The notes beneath the pieces are model-generated. The model was not told where the DNA came from, ran no database searches, and was given only the letters and a program-made list of their open reading frames with translations. DNA of 64,000 nucleotides from Roseiterribacter gracilis. GTDB lineage: Bacteria; Pseudomonadota; Alphaproteobacteria; BOG-932; Roseiterribacteraceae. Position numbers and translations under genes: made by a program. The stretch spans positions 1,550,001 through 1,614,000 of the forward strand of contig BOPV01000001.1 of assembly GCA_018332375.1 (NCBI GenBank), written 5' to 3'. The number at the start of each line of letters is the position of its first letter. Position 1 is the stretch's first letter. Below are positions 37,159 to 47,034 of this stretch, one piece after another.

Positions 37159-38867
37159 GCACGCGCATCACCCGCCGCGCCTACGCGCAGATGTTCGGCC
37201 CGACGACGGGCGACCGGATTCGTCTTGCCGATACCGAGCTGTTCATCCGCGTCGAGCGCGACCACACGATTTACGGCGAAGAAGTCAAATTCGGCGGCGG
37301 CAAAGTCATCCGCGACGGGATGGGCCAAAGCCAGTTGAGCCGCGCCCAAGGCGCGCCCGACACAGTGATCACCAACGCGGTGATCCTCGATCATTGGGGC
37401 GTCGTCAAAGCCGACATCGCGCTCCGCGACGGACGGATTGCGGCGATCGGCAAAGCGGGCAATCCCGACGTGCAGCCCGGCATCGACATTCCGATCGGCC
37501 CCGGCACCGAAATCATCGCGGGCGAAGGCAAGATCATTACCGCGGGCGGAATCGACGCGCATATTCATTTCATCTGCCCGCAGCAGATCGAAGAAGCGTT
37601 GCATGCCGGCGTGACCACCTTGCTCGGCGGTGGCACCGGCCCCGCGCACGGCACCTTGGCCACGACCTGCACGCCGGGCCCCTGGCACCTCGCGCGCATG
37701 TTGCAAGCAGCCGAAGCTTTCCCGGTCAATCTGGGATTCTTCGGCAAAGGCAATGCGAGCCGCCCCGACGCACTGCGCGAAATGATCGAGGGCGGCGCCT
37801 GCGGTCTGAAGCTGCACGAAGATTGGGGCACGACGCCGGCGGCGATCGATTGCTGCCTGTCGGTGGCCGACCAGTACGACGTGCAAGTCACCTTGCACAC
37901 CGACACGCTGAACGAATCCGGTTTTCTCGAAAGCACCGTGGCTGCTTTCAAAGGCCGCACCATTCACGCCTTTCACACTGAAGGCGCCGGCGGCGGGCAC
38001 GCACCCGACATCATTCGGCTGGCTGGCGAAGAGAACGTGCTGCCCTCCAGCACCAATCCGACGCGGCCTTACACGGCCAACACGCTCGACGAACATCTCG
38101 ACATGTTGATGGTGTGCCACCATCTCGACCCGCGCATTCCCGAAGACGTCGCGTTTGCAGAAAGCCGCATCCGCAAAGAGACGATCGCGGCCGAAGATAT
38201 TCTGCACGATCTCGGCGCCTTCTCGATGATGAGCAGCGATAGCCAAGCAATGGGGCGGATCGGCGAAACCATCATCCGCTGCTGGCAGACCGCCGATAAA
38301 ATGAAACGGCAACGCGGCGCGCTGTCGCCCGATGACGCGCTGGCCGACAATTTCCGGGCTCGCCGCTATATCGCGAAATACACGATCAACCCCGCCATCG
38401 CGCACGGCATTGCGACCGAGGTTGGCTCGATCGAAGTCGGCAAGCTGGCCGATCTGGTGCTGTGGTCGCCCGCTTTCTTTGCGGTGAAGCCCGACATGAT
38501 CGTCAAAGGCGGCATGATCGTCGCCGCACCGATGGGCGATCCCAACGCGTCGATCCCGACGCCGCAGCCGGTACATATGCGACCGATGTTCGGCAGTTTC
38601 GGTCGTGCTCGTATCGAAACCTCACTGCTTTTCACCAGCAAGGCTGCGGTCGAGCTGGATCTCGGTCGCACGTTGGGGCTGCAACGCGGCTTGCACGCAG
38701 TTGCCAATGTGCGCGGCGGCATTTCGAAACGTTCGATGATCCTGAACGACGCGCTGCCGAAGATCGAAGTCGATCCCGAAACCTACGAAGTGTGCGCCGA
38801 CGGCGACTTGCTGACCTGCGAACCCGCGACCGTGCTGCCGATGGCGCAGCGCTATTTTCTGTTCTGA
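37155..38867 (+). CDS. ureC: Urease subunit alpha (catalytic)
   Basis: The 570-residue amidohydrolase holds the dinuclear nickel site. Visible ligands are HIHFICPQ (about 136-138), the carbamylated Lys219 in GLKLHEDWG, and His residues in TLHTDTLNE and [12 protein letters not shown]. The mobile-flap sequence MVCHHLDP (about 320) contains the catalytic His. All key residues are present, so active urease is expected once nickel is inserted. It is followed after 12 nt by ureE. Confidence 0.97.
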   Translation: MSTRITRRAYAQMFGPTTGDRIRLADTELFIRVERDHTIYGEEVKFGGGKVIRDGMGQSQLSRAQGAPDTVITNAVILDHWGVVKADIALRDGRIAAIGKAGNPDVQPGIDIPIGPGTEIIAGEGKIITAGGIDAHIHFICPQQIEEALHAGVTTLLGGGTGPAHGTLATTCTPGPWHLARMLQAAEAFPVNLGFFGKGNASRPDALREMIEGGACGLKLHEDWGTTPAAIDCCLSVADQYDVQVTLHTDTLNESGFLESTVAAFKGRTIHAFHTEGAGGGHAPDIIRLAGEENVLPSSTNPTRPYTANTLDEHLDMLMVCHHLDPRIPEDVAFAESRIRKETIAAEDILHDLGAFSMMSSDSQAMGRIGETIIRCWQTADKMKRQRGALSPDDALADNFRARRYIAKYTINPAIAHGIATEVGSIEVGKLADLVLWSPAFFAVKPDMIVKGGMIVAAPMGDPNASIPTPQPVHMRPMFGSFGRARIETSLLFTSKAAVELDLGRTLGLQRGLHAVANVRGGISKRSMILNDALPKIEVDPETYEVCADGDLLTCEPATVLPMAQRYFLF

Positions 38868-38879
38868 CGGAGCCAGCCG

Positions 38880-39347
38880 ATGCGCAGCTGCACCGAGATT
38901 CTCGCCGCCGGAAGTTGGGACCCGGCCGATGCGTCGGACCGGGTGGTGCTGGATCACGACCAGCGTCATCGCCGCCGCCTGCGCCATGTCGGCGAACGCG
39001 GCATCGAATTCCTGATCGACTTTCCGCGCGCCGTCGTGCTGCGCGACGGCGACGGGCTGAAACTCGACGACGGGCGCATCATTGCGGTGATCGCCGCGTC
39101 CGAACGGCTGCTCGACATTCACGCGCACGATCCGGCGACGATGCTGCGACTGGCCTGGCATATCGGCAACCGCCACCTGCCCGCCGAACTCGGCGCCGCA
39201 CGAATCCGCATTCGCGAAGATCACGTGCTGCAGCAGATGCTCGAAGGGCTGGGCGCGCACGTGCATCTGGTCGAGGCGCCGTTCGATCCCGAAGGCGGCG
39301 CCTATGAAGCACACGGTCATTCGCATCTGGAGGTCATGACGCGATGA
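38880..39347 (+). CDS. ureE: Urease accessory protein UreE (nickel chaperone)
   Basis: The 155-residue protein has the UreE peptide-binding domain (about 1-70) and metal-binding domain (IAWHIGNRHLPAEL-like: LAWHIGNRHLPAEL, with the conserved metal-site region HVLQQMLEGLGA). It ends with a short His-rich tail, HGHSH, that can bind extra nickel, though less than the long tails of some species. UreE delivers nickel to UreG. Its stop overlaps the ureF ATG. Confidence 0.93.
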   Translation: MRSCTEILAAGSWDPADASDRVVLDHDQRHRRRLRHVGERGIEFLIDFPRAVVLRDGDGLKLDDGRIIAVIAASERLLDIHAHDPATMLRLAWHIGNRHLPAELGAARIRIREDHVLQQMLEGLGAHVHLVEAPFDPEGGAYEAHGHSHLEVMTR

Positions 39348-40006
39348 TCGACCTGCGCCTTCTCGCCTGGACCTCGCCCAATTGCCCGACCGGTGCCTTC
39401 GCCTACAGCCACGGGTTGGAGCAGGCGGTCGAAGATGGTGATGTCACCAACGCCGACGAGCTGGTCGAGTTCATCGAGGCGGTGCTGACGCGCGGCGGCG
39501 GTTGGGTCGATGCGGTGATGTTCGCCGCCACCTATCGCGCCGATCCGGAACGGCTCGACGAAATTGCCGATCTCGCCGCTGCCTTTCGCGGCAGCGCCGA
39601 GACCTCACTGGAATCGCTGCAGCAAGGGCGCTCGCTGTTGAGCGTACTGCGCGCCGCCTGGCCGCATCCCGCGTTGGACGCCTTTGCCGAACGACGCGGA
39701 CGCGAGCCGATCGCGCAGCCGGTCGCGATGGCGCTCGCCTGCGCCGCACATGAAATCAAACTGCCGGACGGGTTGGTGGCGCAGCTTTACGCCACTGCTT
39801 CGTCGCTCGTCTCGGCAGGCGTGCGGCTGGTGCCGCTGGGACAAACACAAGGACAGATCGCGATGGCGCAATTGATGCCGGTGATTCAACAAGTGGCGGC
39901 GCTCGCCTATACGGCAAAGCCCGACGAGATCGGCACCAACGTCGTGCGCATCGAACTTGCGTCGATGCGGCACGAAACCCAAACGACGCGGCTGTTCCGG
40001 TCATGA
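39344..40006 (+). CDS. ureF: Urease accessory protein UreF
   Basis: The 220-residue helical protein shows [26 protein letters not shown], a standard UreF opening. It also has [46 protein letters not shown]-type helices. UreF links UreD to the GTPase UreG and guides nickel transfer. It overlaps ureE and ureG by 4 nt each. Confidence 0.94.
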   Translation: MIDLRLLAWTSPNCPTGAFAYSHGLEQAVEDGDVTNADELVEFIEAVLTRGGGWVDAVMFAATYRADPERLDEIADLAAAFRGSAETSLESLQQGRSLLSVLRAAWPHPALDAFAERRGREPIAQPVAMALACAAHEIKLPDGLVAQLYATASSLVSAGVRLVPLGQTQGQIAMAQLMPVIQQVAALAYTAKPDEIGTNVVRIELASMRHETQTTRLFRS

Positions 40007-40638
40007 ACGGCCCGCTACGCGTCGGCATCGGCGGCCCGGTCGGATCGGGCAAGACTGCGCTCACCGATCGTTTGTGCAAGCTGCTGCGCGACATCTACGA
40101 CGTCGCCGCAATCACCAACGACATCTACACCAAAGAAGACGCCGAGTTTCTGACCAAGTCGGGGGCACTGTCGCCGGAACGGATCATGGGTGTCGAAACC
40201 GGTGGCTGCCCGCACACCGCAATCCGCGAAGACGCGTCGATCAATCTCGCCGCGGTCGAAACGATGGTGGGACGGTTTCCGTCACTGGAGCTGCTGTTGA
40301 TCGAAAGCGGCGGCGACAATCTTGCGGCAACCTTCAGCCCCGAGCTTGCCGACCTCACCATCTACGTCATCGACGTGTCGGCCGGCGACAAGATCCCGCG
40401 CAAAGGCGGCCCCGGCATCACGCGGTCCGATCTGCTGGTGATCAACAAAACCGATCTGGCGCCGTTGGTCGGCGCTTCGCTGGGCGTGATGTCGCGCGAT
40501 TCAAAAAAGATGCGCGGCGAACGCCCGTTCCTGTTCACCAACCTCAAGGAGAATCGCGGCGTGCACGAGATCGCAACCTTCCTGGTGGAAAAAGGTGGCC
40601 TGCCCTCGCGCCGCCTGCCCGACGCGGTGCCGCAATGA
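40003..40638 (+). CDS. ureG: Urease accessory GTPase UreG
   Basis: The 211-residue SIMIBI GTPase has the P-loop [11 protein letters not shown] (about 8-18), [12 protein letters not shown], the nickel-binding CPH in [25 protein letters not shown], and the NKTD specificity motif. It couples GTP hydrolysis to nickel insertion into UreC. Its stop overlaps the start of ureJ. Confidence 0.97.
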   Translation: MNGPLRVGIGGPVGSGKTALTDRLCKLLRDIYDVAAITNDIYTKEDAEFLTKSGALSPERIMGVETGGCPHTAIREDASINLAAVETMVGRFPSLELLLIESGGDNLAATFSPELADLTIYVIDVSAGDKIPRKGGPGITRSDLLVINKTDLAPLVGASLGVMSRDSKKMRGERPFLFTNLKENRGVHEIATFLVEKGGLPSRRLPDAVPQ

Positions 40639-41183
40639 ACCGCCTCCTCTCGCTCTTACCGTCGTTGCTGCTGGCGACGCCGGCGCATGCACATCCCGGT
40701 CACGACGCTGGCTTCCTGGGCGGCCTCGCACATCCGATGCTCGGCGCCGATCATCTGCTCGCGGCGTTGCTGGTCGGTTTGTGGGCGAGCCAGCTTGGCG
40801 GACGCGCACGCATCGCGATTCCGCTGCTGTTCGTCGCGACGGTCGGGATTGCGGCGGTGGCTGCGATCTACGGTTTTGCGCCGCCCGCAATCGAAACTGG
40901 CATTCTGATTTCGATGCTGGTGCCGGGCTTGTTGCTGGCCAGCGCCGTACGCGCGCCCTTGCCTGCGGTCGCGGCACTGGTTGCGTGTTTCGCCTGGATG
41001 CACGGCGCCGCGCACGGCGTCGAACGTCCCGACGACGCCAACACCGCGGCCTATCTCACCGGCCTGTTGCTGACCACCGGCATGCTGCACGCGATCGGCG
41101 TCGGCACCGGCGCGATGTTGCGCGCGCAGGGCCTGCGTGTTGCAGGCTCAATGGCGGTGGTCCTGGCGCTTATTGCTGCGTGA
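40635..41183 (+). CDS. ureJ: HupE/UreJ-type nickel permease
   Basis: The 182-residue membrane protein has a signal-like first helix ([19 protein letters not shown]), the metal motif HPGHD, then [20 protein letters not shown] and MHGAAHG within helices, as in HupE/UreJ. It probably imports nickel for urease. ATGA overlap with ureG supports this. The last 14 nt overlap the end of the radical SAM gene on the other strand. Confidence 0.9.
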   Translation: MNRLLSLLPSLLLATPAHAHPGHDAGFLGGLAHPMLGADHLLAALLVGLWASQLGGRARIAIPLLFVATVGIAAVAAIYGFAPPAIETGILISMLVPGLLLASAVRAPLPAVAALVACFAWMHGAAHGVERPDDANTAAYLTGLLLTTGMLHAIGVGTGAMLRAQGLRVAGSMAVVLALIAA

Positions 41184-42231
41184 TGTGATTGAACGGAAAG
41201 TCCGGCGTCACGGAATCGGCGAAACAGCGCGAGCAAGTCACGCGTTCGGTGTGGCGTCGTTCTTCCATCTGCTTGCGCAGCTTTGCGCGATGGACGTTTT
41301 GCAGCACGTCGACAAATCGTTCTTTGGTGAAATCGCCGATCGATTCGATGCGCTGAAAATCCTGGCAGCATTGCAGCACGGTGCCGTCGCAATCGACGAT
41401 CAGATCGTCGGCGATCTCGGGGCCGCAGCGCACCGGCTGCGGCGCCAGCGACAGCGCGTCGAAGATCGTACGGTCTTCTGAACAACGGCTCATCAGCGCG
41501 TCGAAATGCACGAAATGCGCGCCCAGCGATTGGAAATGGGCGCGGATCGACGCGGCTTCGTGCAGGTTTTTGCGCGAAATCGGAACCGACACGTCGACCT
41601 TGCCCGGGAAGGCGTCGAAGATTTCCTGGAATTTCGGAAAGACGCGCTCGGCGCGCAGCGGCCGCATCAGATCGTCATAGATAACCGGGTCCAAGGACTC
41701 GCAATGGAGCGAAATCACCGACGCATATTCGTTCAGCTCGGCGTGCTTGGCGCGGTTGAACGCGGCGCCGTTGGTGTTGATCGACAACAACACGTCGGGC
41801 AGGTGTTTGCGTAGATAGCGCGCGCGTTCGAGCACGAACGGATCGACCAGCCCGTCACCGAGCAGACCGAACGCAATTTGACCTTCGACCGGCAGGCGAT
41901 ATTCGACGATGCCGTCGATGATCTTGCGAAAGATCTCCATCGGCATCGGCGTGCGCGGATTGTGCGCGGTTTCCGCTTTGCCGGTCGGGCAGTGAATGCA
42001 CGAGGCGTTGCAGGTGCCGGTGGTACCGAGAATCACATAGCGCACACGTTCCGGCCAGTCGGCCGGACGCGGCTGCATCGTCGTCAATTCGCGCCGCGGG
42101 TGCGGCAGCGTGGAATCGACAAGGATCGAGCTGTGAAATAGCGCTTTCGCGACCGCGGGACGTTTGCGCTGGCGAGCGCGCACCCCGTCCCAAAACAGAC
42201 GCAGTGCGACTTTTCGACGAAGCCGACTCAT
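41170..42231 (-). CDS. Radical SAM/SPASM domain protein
   Basis: The 353-residue protein binds a 4Fe-4S cluster through CNASCIHC (about residues 74-81) and uses S-adenosylmethionine to make a radical. The C-terminal region has cysteines CGPEIADDLIVDCDG, QCCQDF, and CSRCF, typical of SPASM domains that hold auxiliary clusters in peptide-modifying or sugar-modifying enzymes. No precursor peptide or glycosyltransferase lies nearby, so the substrate is unknown. AAGGG stands before the ATG at 42231; the frame is open further upstream, but that part looks non-conserved. Confidence 0.8.
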   Translation of the reverse strand: MSRLRRKVALRLFWDGVRARQRKRPAVAKALFHSSILVDSTLPHPRRELTTMQPRPADWPERVRYVILGTTGTCNASCIHCPTGKAETAHNPRTPMPMEIFRKIIDGIVEYRLPVEGQIAFGLLGDGLVDPFVLERARYLRKHLPDVLLSINTNGAAFNRAKHAELNEYASVISLHCESLDPVIYDDLMRPLRAERVFPKFQEIFDAFPGKVDVSVPISRKNLHEAASIRAHFQSLGAHFVHFDALMSRCSEDRTIFDALSLAPQPVRCGPEIADDLIVDCDGTVLQCCQDFQRIESIGDFTKERFVDVLQNVHRAKLRKQMEERRHTERVTCSRCFADSVTPDFPFNHITQQ

Positions 42232-42310
42232 ACAAATGCCCTTGGTGCTCGCGCCGGAAGCGAATCTGTCTCCCGCGCTGCGTATACAGTAACCTTGCAA
42301 CAGCCTTGTG

Positions 42311-42333
42311 AAAAGGCGCGCTTGGCCGCGCCT
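42311..42333 (-). terminator. Rho-independent-type terminator after xre gene
   Basis: Read leftward, AGGCGCG and CGCGCCT form a 7-bp stem with a 6-nt loop, followed by TTT. It would separate the XRE gene from the radical SAM gene. Confidence 0.6.
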
Positions 42334-42363
42334 CTGTGAACGACAAGTAGGTCGAGAAATTCC

Positions 42364-42382
42364 GCCGTCCATTGCGGACGGC
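42364..42382 (-). terminator. Hairpin just downstream of xre gene
   Basis: GCCGTCC (42364-42370) and GGACGGC (42376-42382) form a perfect 7-bp stem 18 nt past the XRE stop codon. The leftward tail GGAATTTCT is weakly T-rich. Confidence 0.4.
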
Positions 42383-42399
42383 ACGCGCCGCGGTTCGCG

Positions 42400-42690
42400 C
42401 TAGCTCTTCGGCGACTTGGTCGTTTTCGGCTTGGCGCGTACGCGCTGCCGGCGCGGTTTGGGGTCGGCGATCATGCGCGGCCCGGCTTCGAGCAGCAGCA
42501 CGAAGGGCTGCACGTTCAGCGCGTGCGCGACATCGCCCAACATCTTCACCGTCGGCGAATGCGCGCCTTTTTCCATCAAGCCGATATAGCGCACGCTGCA
42601 TCCGACCCGCTTCGCCAACTCTTCCTGGCTGAAGTCGAGCGCCTGCCGCAGCATCTTGATGTTGTGCGAGACGAGGTCGGTGAGATCCAT
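42400..42690 (-). CDS. XRE-family helix-turn-helix regulator
   Basis: The 96-residue protein has a Cro/C1-type HTH (about 9-65): IKMLRQALDFSQEELAKRVG, then VRYIGLMEKGAHSPTVKML, and a basic tail (RRQRVRAKPKTTKSPKS). It probably binds DNA as a dimer. It starts 4 nt after the ppx stop, so it may be co-expressed with ppk and ppx and may regulate them. Targets are not known. Confidence 0.8.
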   Translation of the reverse strand: MDLTDLVSHNIKMLRQALDFSQEELAKRVGCSVRYIGLMEKGAHSPTVKMLGDVAHALNVQPFVLLLEAGPRMIADPKPRRQRVRAKPKTTKSPKS

Positions 42691-42694
42691 GTCC

Positions 42695-44206
42695 CTACTC
42701 TACCGTCGCGACGTCGGCATTGCGATCAAGCGCTTTGGCCAAAGCTTCGAGCCGGCGCGTCACTGCATCGGCGACCAGATTTACGCTGTCGCCGCTGAGT
42801 TCGAGCGTCAGATTCTTGTTGCCAAGTTTCAGCGCGGTCCGTTCCAGCAGCCGCGGCGTACCGCCCGTCATCGTCAGCGCAAGACGTAGGGCGAGACCCA
42901 GTATCGTCGCGTGGCGCCGCGCCTCTTCTGGCAGAAGCTGTTGGGCGGCAACCACCATCGGATCGTCGGGCTTGCCGCCATAGCGCACGTACAGAGTCAG
43001 CGCCAAGAAAGCCCGGCCGAAATGATCCAACCCGCCGAACGGCACGCGCAAGGTGCGCAAATACGCATGCAGCGCGCGATAGTCGGGATGTTCCAGCCAC
43101 GCCATGTCCGACAACAGACACGCGGCGTGATAGAGGCGCGTGCGCGCCGGCTGCAGATCGGACGGCCAGATCGGACGCGTCCAGTCGATCAGCGAATCCG
43201 GTTCGCCGAAACGGCCCGACCGGTCCGCCATTTCGGCGCACGCATCGAGCAACGGATCGACCGGGCGCTGCGACGCCGGTAAACGATCGAAGAGAATGCC
43301 TTCGCGCAAACCGTAGGCGGAAAAGACCAGCCGCTTGGGCTCGACCTGTTTCAGCAGACGTTCGATCACCATCGCCGCGTAGGGCAACGCTTCGGCGCGG
43401 CGCCGGGAAATCGTCGTCGCCTGTTCTAGCGACGAGCGGCTTTGCTTCGACAGAAGCTGCGCGAAATCAACCGCCGCTTTCGCATCGATCGCATAGTGAT
43501 GAATGATGTGCAGCGGGTGATGCACCTGCTCCATATGCACTTTGGCGAAGGCACGGAAAGCGCCGCCGACGGCGTAGAAATCTTTGCCCTTGGCTTCGCG
43601 TAGCCACGGCAGATCCGAAATCTGCGCATCGATCGCTTTGCGCACCGCGTCGCGCCCACCATCGATCGCCATCAAACGGAACGGGCCAAGCGGGCGCGAC
43701 ACGCGCGTACCGACATCGCCTTTGTCGAGCCGCACCAATTCGACCGAGCCGCCGCCCATGTCGGCCATCAACCCGTCTGCGTCGGGCGTACCTGACAGCA
43801 CGCCTTGCGCCGACAGGCGGCCTTCTTCATCGCCGCCGATCAGCACGACGTCCAAGCCGGCGCGCGTCTTCAACAGTTTCAGAAAGTCAGGACCGTCTTG
43901 CGCGTCGCGCACCGCAGCGGTCGCGACGACGTGGAGTTCGGCGACTTCCATGCCGCGTAGCAGGCGGCTGAACCGCGTCAGCGACGCCAATGCCTGCGCC
44001 ACACCGTCGGGATTGAGCTTGCCGGTTTGCGCAACCGTCTTGCCCAGCGCGCAATAGACCTTTTCGTTGAACAGTTGAATCGGCGCGCGCGTCACGCCTT
44101 CGAACACGACGAGACGGATCGAGTTCGATCCGATGTCGATGACGGCGACGCGCGCATTGCTGCTTTTCGGTGACGGCACCGAACGGGTTCCTCGCTCAGT
44201 ACGCAC
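42695..44206 (-). CDS. ppx: Exopolyphosphatase / (p)ppGpp phosphatase family
   Basis: The 503-residue Ppx/GppA protein removes terminal phosphate from polyphosphate or converts pppGpp to ppGpp. The ASKHA ATPase-like motifs are IDIGSNSIRLVVFEG (about 23-37), TAAVRDAQDG, GGDEEGRLSAQGVL, and MADMGGGSVELV. A C-terminal HD-like helical domain includes HAACLLSDMAW. The GTG start at 44206 has AAGGCGG nearby; a GTG ten codons later is an alternative. It follows ppk by 9 nt, a common pairing. Confidence 0.9.
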   Translation of the reverse strand: MRTERGTRSVPSPKSSNARVAVIDIGSNSIRLVVFEGVTRAPIQLFNEKVYCALGKTVAQTGKLNPDGVAQALASLTRFSRLLRGMEVAELHVVATAAVRDAQDGPDFLKLLKTRAGLDVVLIGGDEEGRLSAQGVLSGTPDADGLMADMGGGSVELVRLDKGDVGTRVSRPLGPFRLMAIDGGRDAVRKAIDAQISDLPWLREAKGKDFYAVGGAFRAFAKVHMEQVHHPLHIIHHYAIDAKAAVDFAQLLSKQSRSSLEQATTISRRRAEALPYAAMVIERLLKQVEPKRLVFSAYGLREGILFDRLPASQRPVDPLLDACAEMADRSGRFGEPDSLIDWTRPIWPSDLQPARTRLYHAACLLSDMAWLEHPDYRALHAYLRTLRVPFGGLDHFGRAFLALTLYVRYGGKPDDPMVVAAQQLLPEEARRHATILGLALRLALTMTGGTPRLLERTALKLGNKNLTLELSGDSVNLVADAVTRRLEALAKALDRNADVATVE

Positions 44207-44215
44207 AATCCGCCT

Positions 44216-46408
44216 TCAACGCTTCAATTTCGGCTTTTGCTTCTTGTCGCCCGATGCGCTGCCGCGCCCCGATAGCGAAGGATTGGTCATGAAGAACTCG
44301 TGCGCAGAAAAAGGCTTCGGACCAGGCGTATTGCGCACCCATTGGTTGTCCGGCGTGAGTTGCCACGTCTGCGTATCGTCCTTGAGGTTGGCGACCAGGA
44401 TCTGATCGAGAATCTGCTGATGCACGGTCGGGTTTTCGATCGGAACCAGGGTTTCGATGCGGCGGTCGAGATTGCGCGGCGCCCAGTCGGCCGAGCCGAT
44501 GAACAGCTTGGCCTTGGCGTGCGGCAGCGCATGTCCGTCGCCGAAAGCTGCGATGCGCGCATGTTCGAGGAAGCGTCCGATCAACGAGCGCACGCGGATA
44601 TTTTCCGACAGGCCGGGCACGCCGGCACGCAAGCAGCACATGCCGCGAATGACCAAGTCGATCTGCACACCCGCAGCCGACGCTTCGTAGAGCAGCTCGA
44701 TGATCTGCTCGTCGACGAGCGAGTTCATCTTGGCCCAGATCGCCGCCGGCCGTCCTGCCTTCGCGTGCGCGATTTCGTTGCGAATCTGCTCTTCCAGCTT
44801 GGCGCGAATGCCGCCCGGCGAGATCGAGACTTTCTCCAACCCGTCCGGCTTCGCGTAGCCGGTCATGTAGTTGAACATGCGCGTCGCATCGCGCGTCAGT
44901 TCCGGGTCGCAGGTGAAGAAGCTGAGGTCGGTGTACACTTTGGCCGTGTACGGATGGTAGTTGCCGGTGCCGTAATGGACGTAGCTGCGTAGCTGCCCCG
45001 ATTCACGACGCACCACGAGCGAAACTTTGGCGTGGGTCTTGAGATCGGTGAAGCCGAACGTTACCTGCGCACCTGACCGTTCCAGGTCGCGCGCCCAGCG
45101 CATGTTGGCTTCTTCATCGAAGCGCGCTTTCAGCTCGACGCAGGCAGTTACCGATTTGCCGGCCTCGGCCGCTTCAATCAGCGCCTGCACGATCGAGCTG
45201 TCGCGCGAGGTGCGATACAGCGTCTGTTTGATCGCAACCACGTCGGGGTCGCGCGCTGCCTGGCGCAGGAACTGCACCACCACGTCGAAACTTTCGTACG
45301 GGTGATGGACGACGAAGTCCTTGGCCTGGATCGCGGCGAAGCAATCGCCGCCGAAATCGCGGATGCGCTCGGGAAAGCGCGCCACATACGGCGTGAACAG
45401 CAGATCAGGACGTTCGTCGATGATCAGCTGTTTGACGTCGGTGATGCCGATCAGGCTTTCGAACACGCCAACATCTTCTTCCGGCACGGCCAGCTGGTCG
45501 CGCAGGAAGGTCAGCAGATCCGAGCTCATGTCGCTGGAGGCAGCCAGCCGCACCACGTTGCCGCGGCGGCGGCGCTTGAGCGCGGTTTCGAAATTCTTCA
45601 GCAGATGTTCGGCGTCGATATCGATGTCGAGATCGGCGACTTCGAGATCGCTGTCGCGCAGGATGCGGAACACGCCCGAGCTTTTCAGGCGGAATTTCGG
45701 AAACAGCGCCGGCACGTGCTGCAGCACGACCTGTTCGATCGGAATGAAGCGAACTGCGTTGTCTTTTTCGGCGCGCGACGGCAGGCGGATGAACCGGTCG
45801 AGCTGACTCGGCATCAACACGATCGCATCGAGATCGCGTTGCCCGGTCTCGTCGAACAATTCGACGGCCAAACCCAGCCCCTTGTTCGGAATGAACGGGA
45901 ATGGATGGGTCGGTCCGACTGCGATCGGCGTCAGGATCGGGAAAATCTCGTGCACGAATTTCCGCGACAGCCAGCGGCGCTCGTCGTCGGTCAATTCCTC
46001 GGCGTCCAGCACCGCGATGCCAGCGGCGCGCAGCTCTTCGCGCATCCCCATCCAGGTGCGGCGCACATTGCGCATCAAGAGCTGCACTTGCCGGTGCACG
46101 GCTGCGAGCTGTTGGGCCGGGGTCATGCCCTCAGACGGCGCGGTATAACCGGCCGCGATCTGCTGTTTCAGGCCCGCAACGCGGACCATGTAGAATTCGT
46201 CGAGGTTTGACGCGGCGATCGACAAAAACCGGATCCGCTCGAACAGCGGGTGGTTGGGATTCTGAGCTTCTTCCGAAACGCGCTGGTCGAAGGCGAGCCA
46301 GGACAGCTCGCGATTGATCAAACGGTCTTCGGGCGCGATTGCCGGCTCGATCCCTAGGGAATCTGCGGCCATAGGCGCGTCGTCTCGGGCTTCCCGGGCG
46401 ATGGTCAT
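44216..46408 (-). CDS. ppk1: Polyphosphate kinase 1
   Basis: The 730-residue enzyme builds polyphosphate from ATP and can run in reverse. The N domain starts INRELSWLAFDQRVSEEAQNP. The head domain follows, then two PLD-like catalytic domains: SYVHYGTGNYHPYTAKVYTD with the phospho-His, and HAKAKLFIGSADWAPRN with the second conserved His. A later ATG (46372, MAADSLG) is possible, but the 46408 start has AGG at suitable distance. It is divergent from the sixA-CHAD pair. Confidence 0.95.
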   Translation of the reverse strand: MTIAREARDDAPMAADSLGIEPAIAPEDRLINRELSWLAFDQRVSEEAQNPNHPLFERIRFLSIAASNLDEFYMVRVAGLKQQIAAGYTAPSEGMTPAQQLAAVHRQVQLLMRNVRRTWMGMREELRAAGIAVLDAEELTDDERRWLSRKFVHEIFPILTPIAVGPTHPFPFIPNKGLGLAVELFDETGQRDLDAIVLMPSQLDRFIRLPSRAEKDNAVRFIPIEQVVLQHVPALFPKFRLKSSGVFRILRDSDLEVADLDIDIDAEHLLKNFETALKRRRRGNVVRLAASSDMSSDLLTFLRDQLAVPEEDVGVFESLIGITDVKQLIIDERPDLLFTPYVARFPERIRDFGGDCFAAIQAKDFVVHHPYESFDVVVQFLRQAARDPDVVAIKQTLYRTSRDSSIVQALIEAAEAGKSVTACVELKARFDEEANMRWARDLERSGAQVTFGFTDLKTHAKVSLVVRRESGQLRSYVHYGTGNYHPYTAKVYTDLSFFTCDPELTRDATRMFNYMTGYAKPDGLEKVSISPGGIRAKLEEQIRNEIAHAKAGRPAAIWAKMNSLVDEQIIELLYEASAAGVQIDLVIRGMCCLRAGVPGLSENIRVRSLIGRFLEHARIAAFGDGHALPHAKAKLFIGSADWAPRNLDRRIETLVPIENPTVHQQILDQILVANLKDDTQTWQLTPDNQWVRNTPGPKPFSAHEFFMTNPSLSGRGSASGDKKQKPKLKR

Positions 46409-46521
46409 GTCGCAGGACCTCGGTATTTCTCGGTGCGGGACGGCTGGGTTCTTGCCCGCGGCGCAGGCGTCAGCACTATAGCGGCGCGACTTCGTCCAGC
46501 CCAGCCCAGCGCGGCGGTTCC

Positions 46522-47034
46522 GTGAAGAGTTTGACCCTCCTTCGGCACGCGAAATCGTCTTCGGACGACCCCGGCCTGAGCGATTTCGACCGGCCGCTCA
46601 ATGCGCGCGGCGTTGCGGCTGCGACTGCGATCGGCCGGCACCTCCACGCACATCGGGTTCAGTTCGATACGGTCCTGGTCTCGGCGGCGCGGCGCACGGT
46701 CGAAACCTGGACCCTGCTCGCAGCCGAACTCGAACACCCGCCGGCTCCGACCGTCGAACGCACACTCTATCTATGCGGCCGGCGCGCCCTGCTGACCCGG
46801 ATCCGCGCCCTGCCCGAAGACGCGGCCTCGGTCCTGGTCGTGGCGCACAATCCCGACCTGCACGAAATTGCCAGCGCGCTTGCCGCCGACGGCGACCCGG
46901 TCGAGTTGGCGCGTATGCACCAGCATTTCCCGACCGGCGCGATGGCGGTTCTTCGCTTCGACGGCGCCTGGTCGAAATTGGCCGAAGCAAGTCTCGATTC
47001 CTACGTCGTTCCGCGCGAGCTCGAGGAAACATGA
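46522..47034 (+). CDS. sixA: SixA-like phosphohistidine phosphatase
   Basis: The 170-residue histidine phosphatase has the RHG-type motif LLRHAKSSSDDPGLSDFDRPLN with catalytic His9 and a second His in VVAHNPDLHEI near residue 115. SixA removes phosphate from phosphohistidine on His-containing phosphotransfer proteins. The start is GTG at 46522. It overlaps the CHAD gene by 4 nt, a pairing often seen, and faces away from ppk1. Confidence 0.85.
   Translation: MKSLTLLRHAKSSSDDPGLSDFDRPLNARGVAAATAIGRHLHAHRVQFDTVLVSAARRTVETWTLLAAELEHPPAPTVERTLYLCGRRALLTRIRALPEDAASVLVVAHNPDLHEIASALAADGDPVELARMHQHFPTGAMAVLRFDGAWSKLAEASLDSYVVPRELEET

Noticed and set aside
39957-40634. Upstream extension of the ureJ frame across ureG
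   Set aside because: ureG is fully conserved in the other frame; the ureJ signal-like helix starts at the ATG at 40635.
42232-42399. Possible RiPP precursor peptide next to the radical SAM gene
   Set aside because: The only frame in this gap is the in-phase upstream extension of the radical SAM gene itself, interrupted functionally by a terminator hairpin; no independent small ORF with a ribosome binding site was found.
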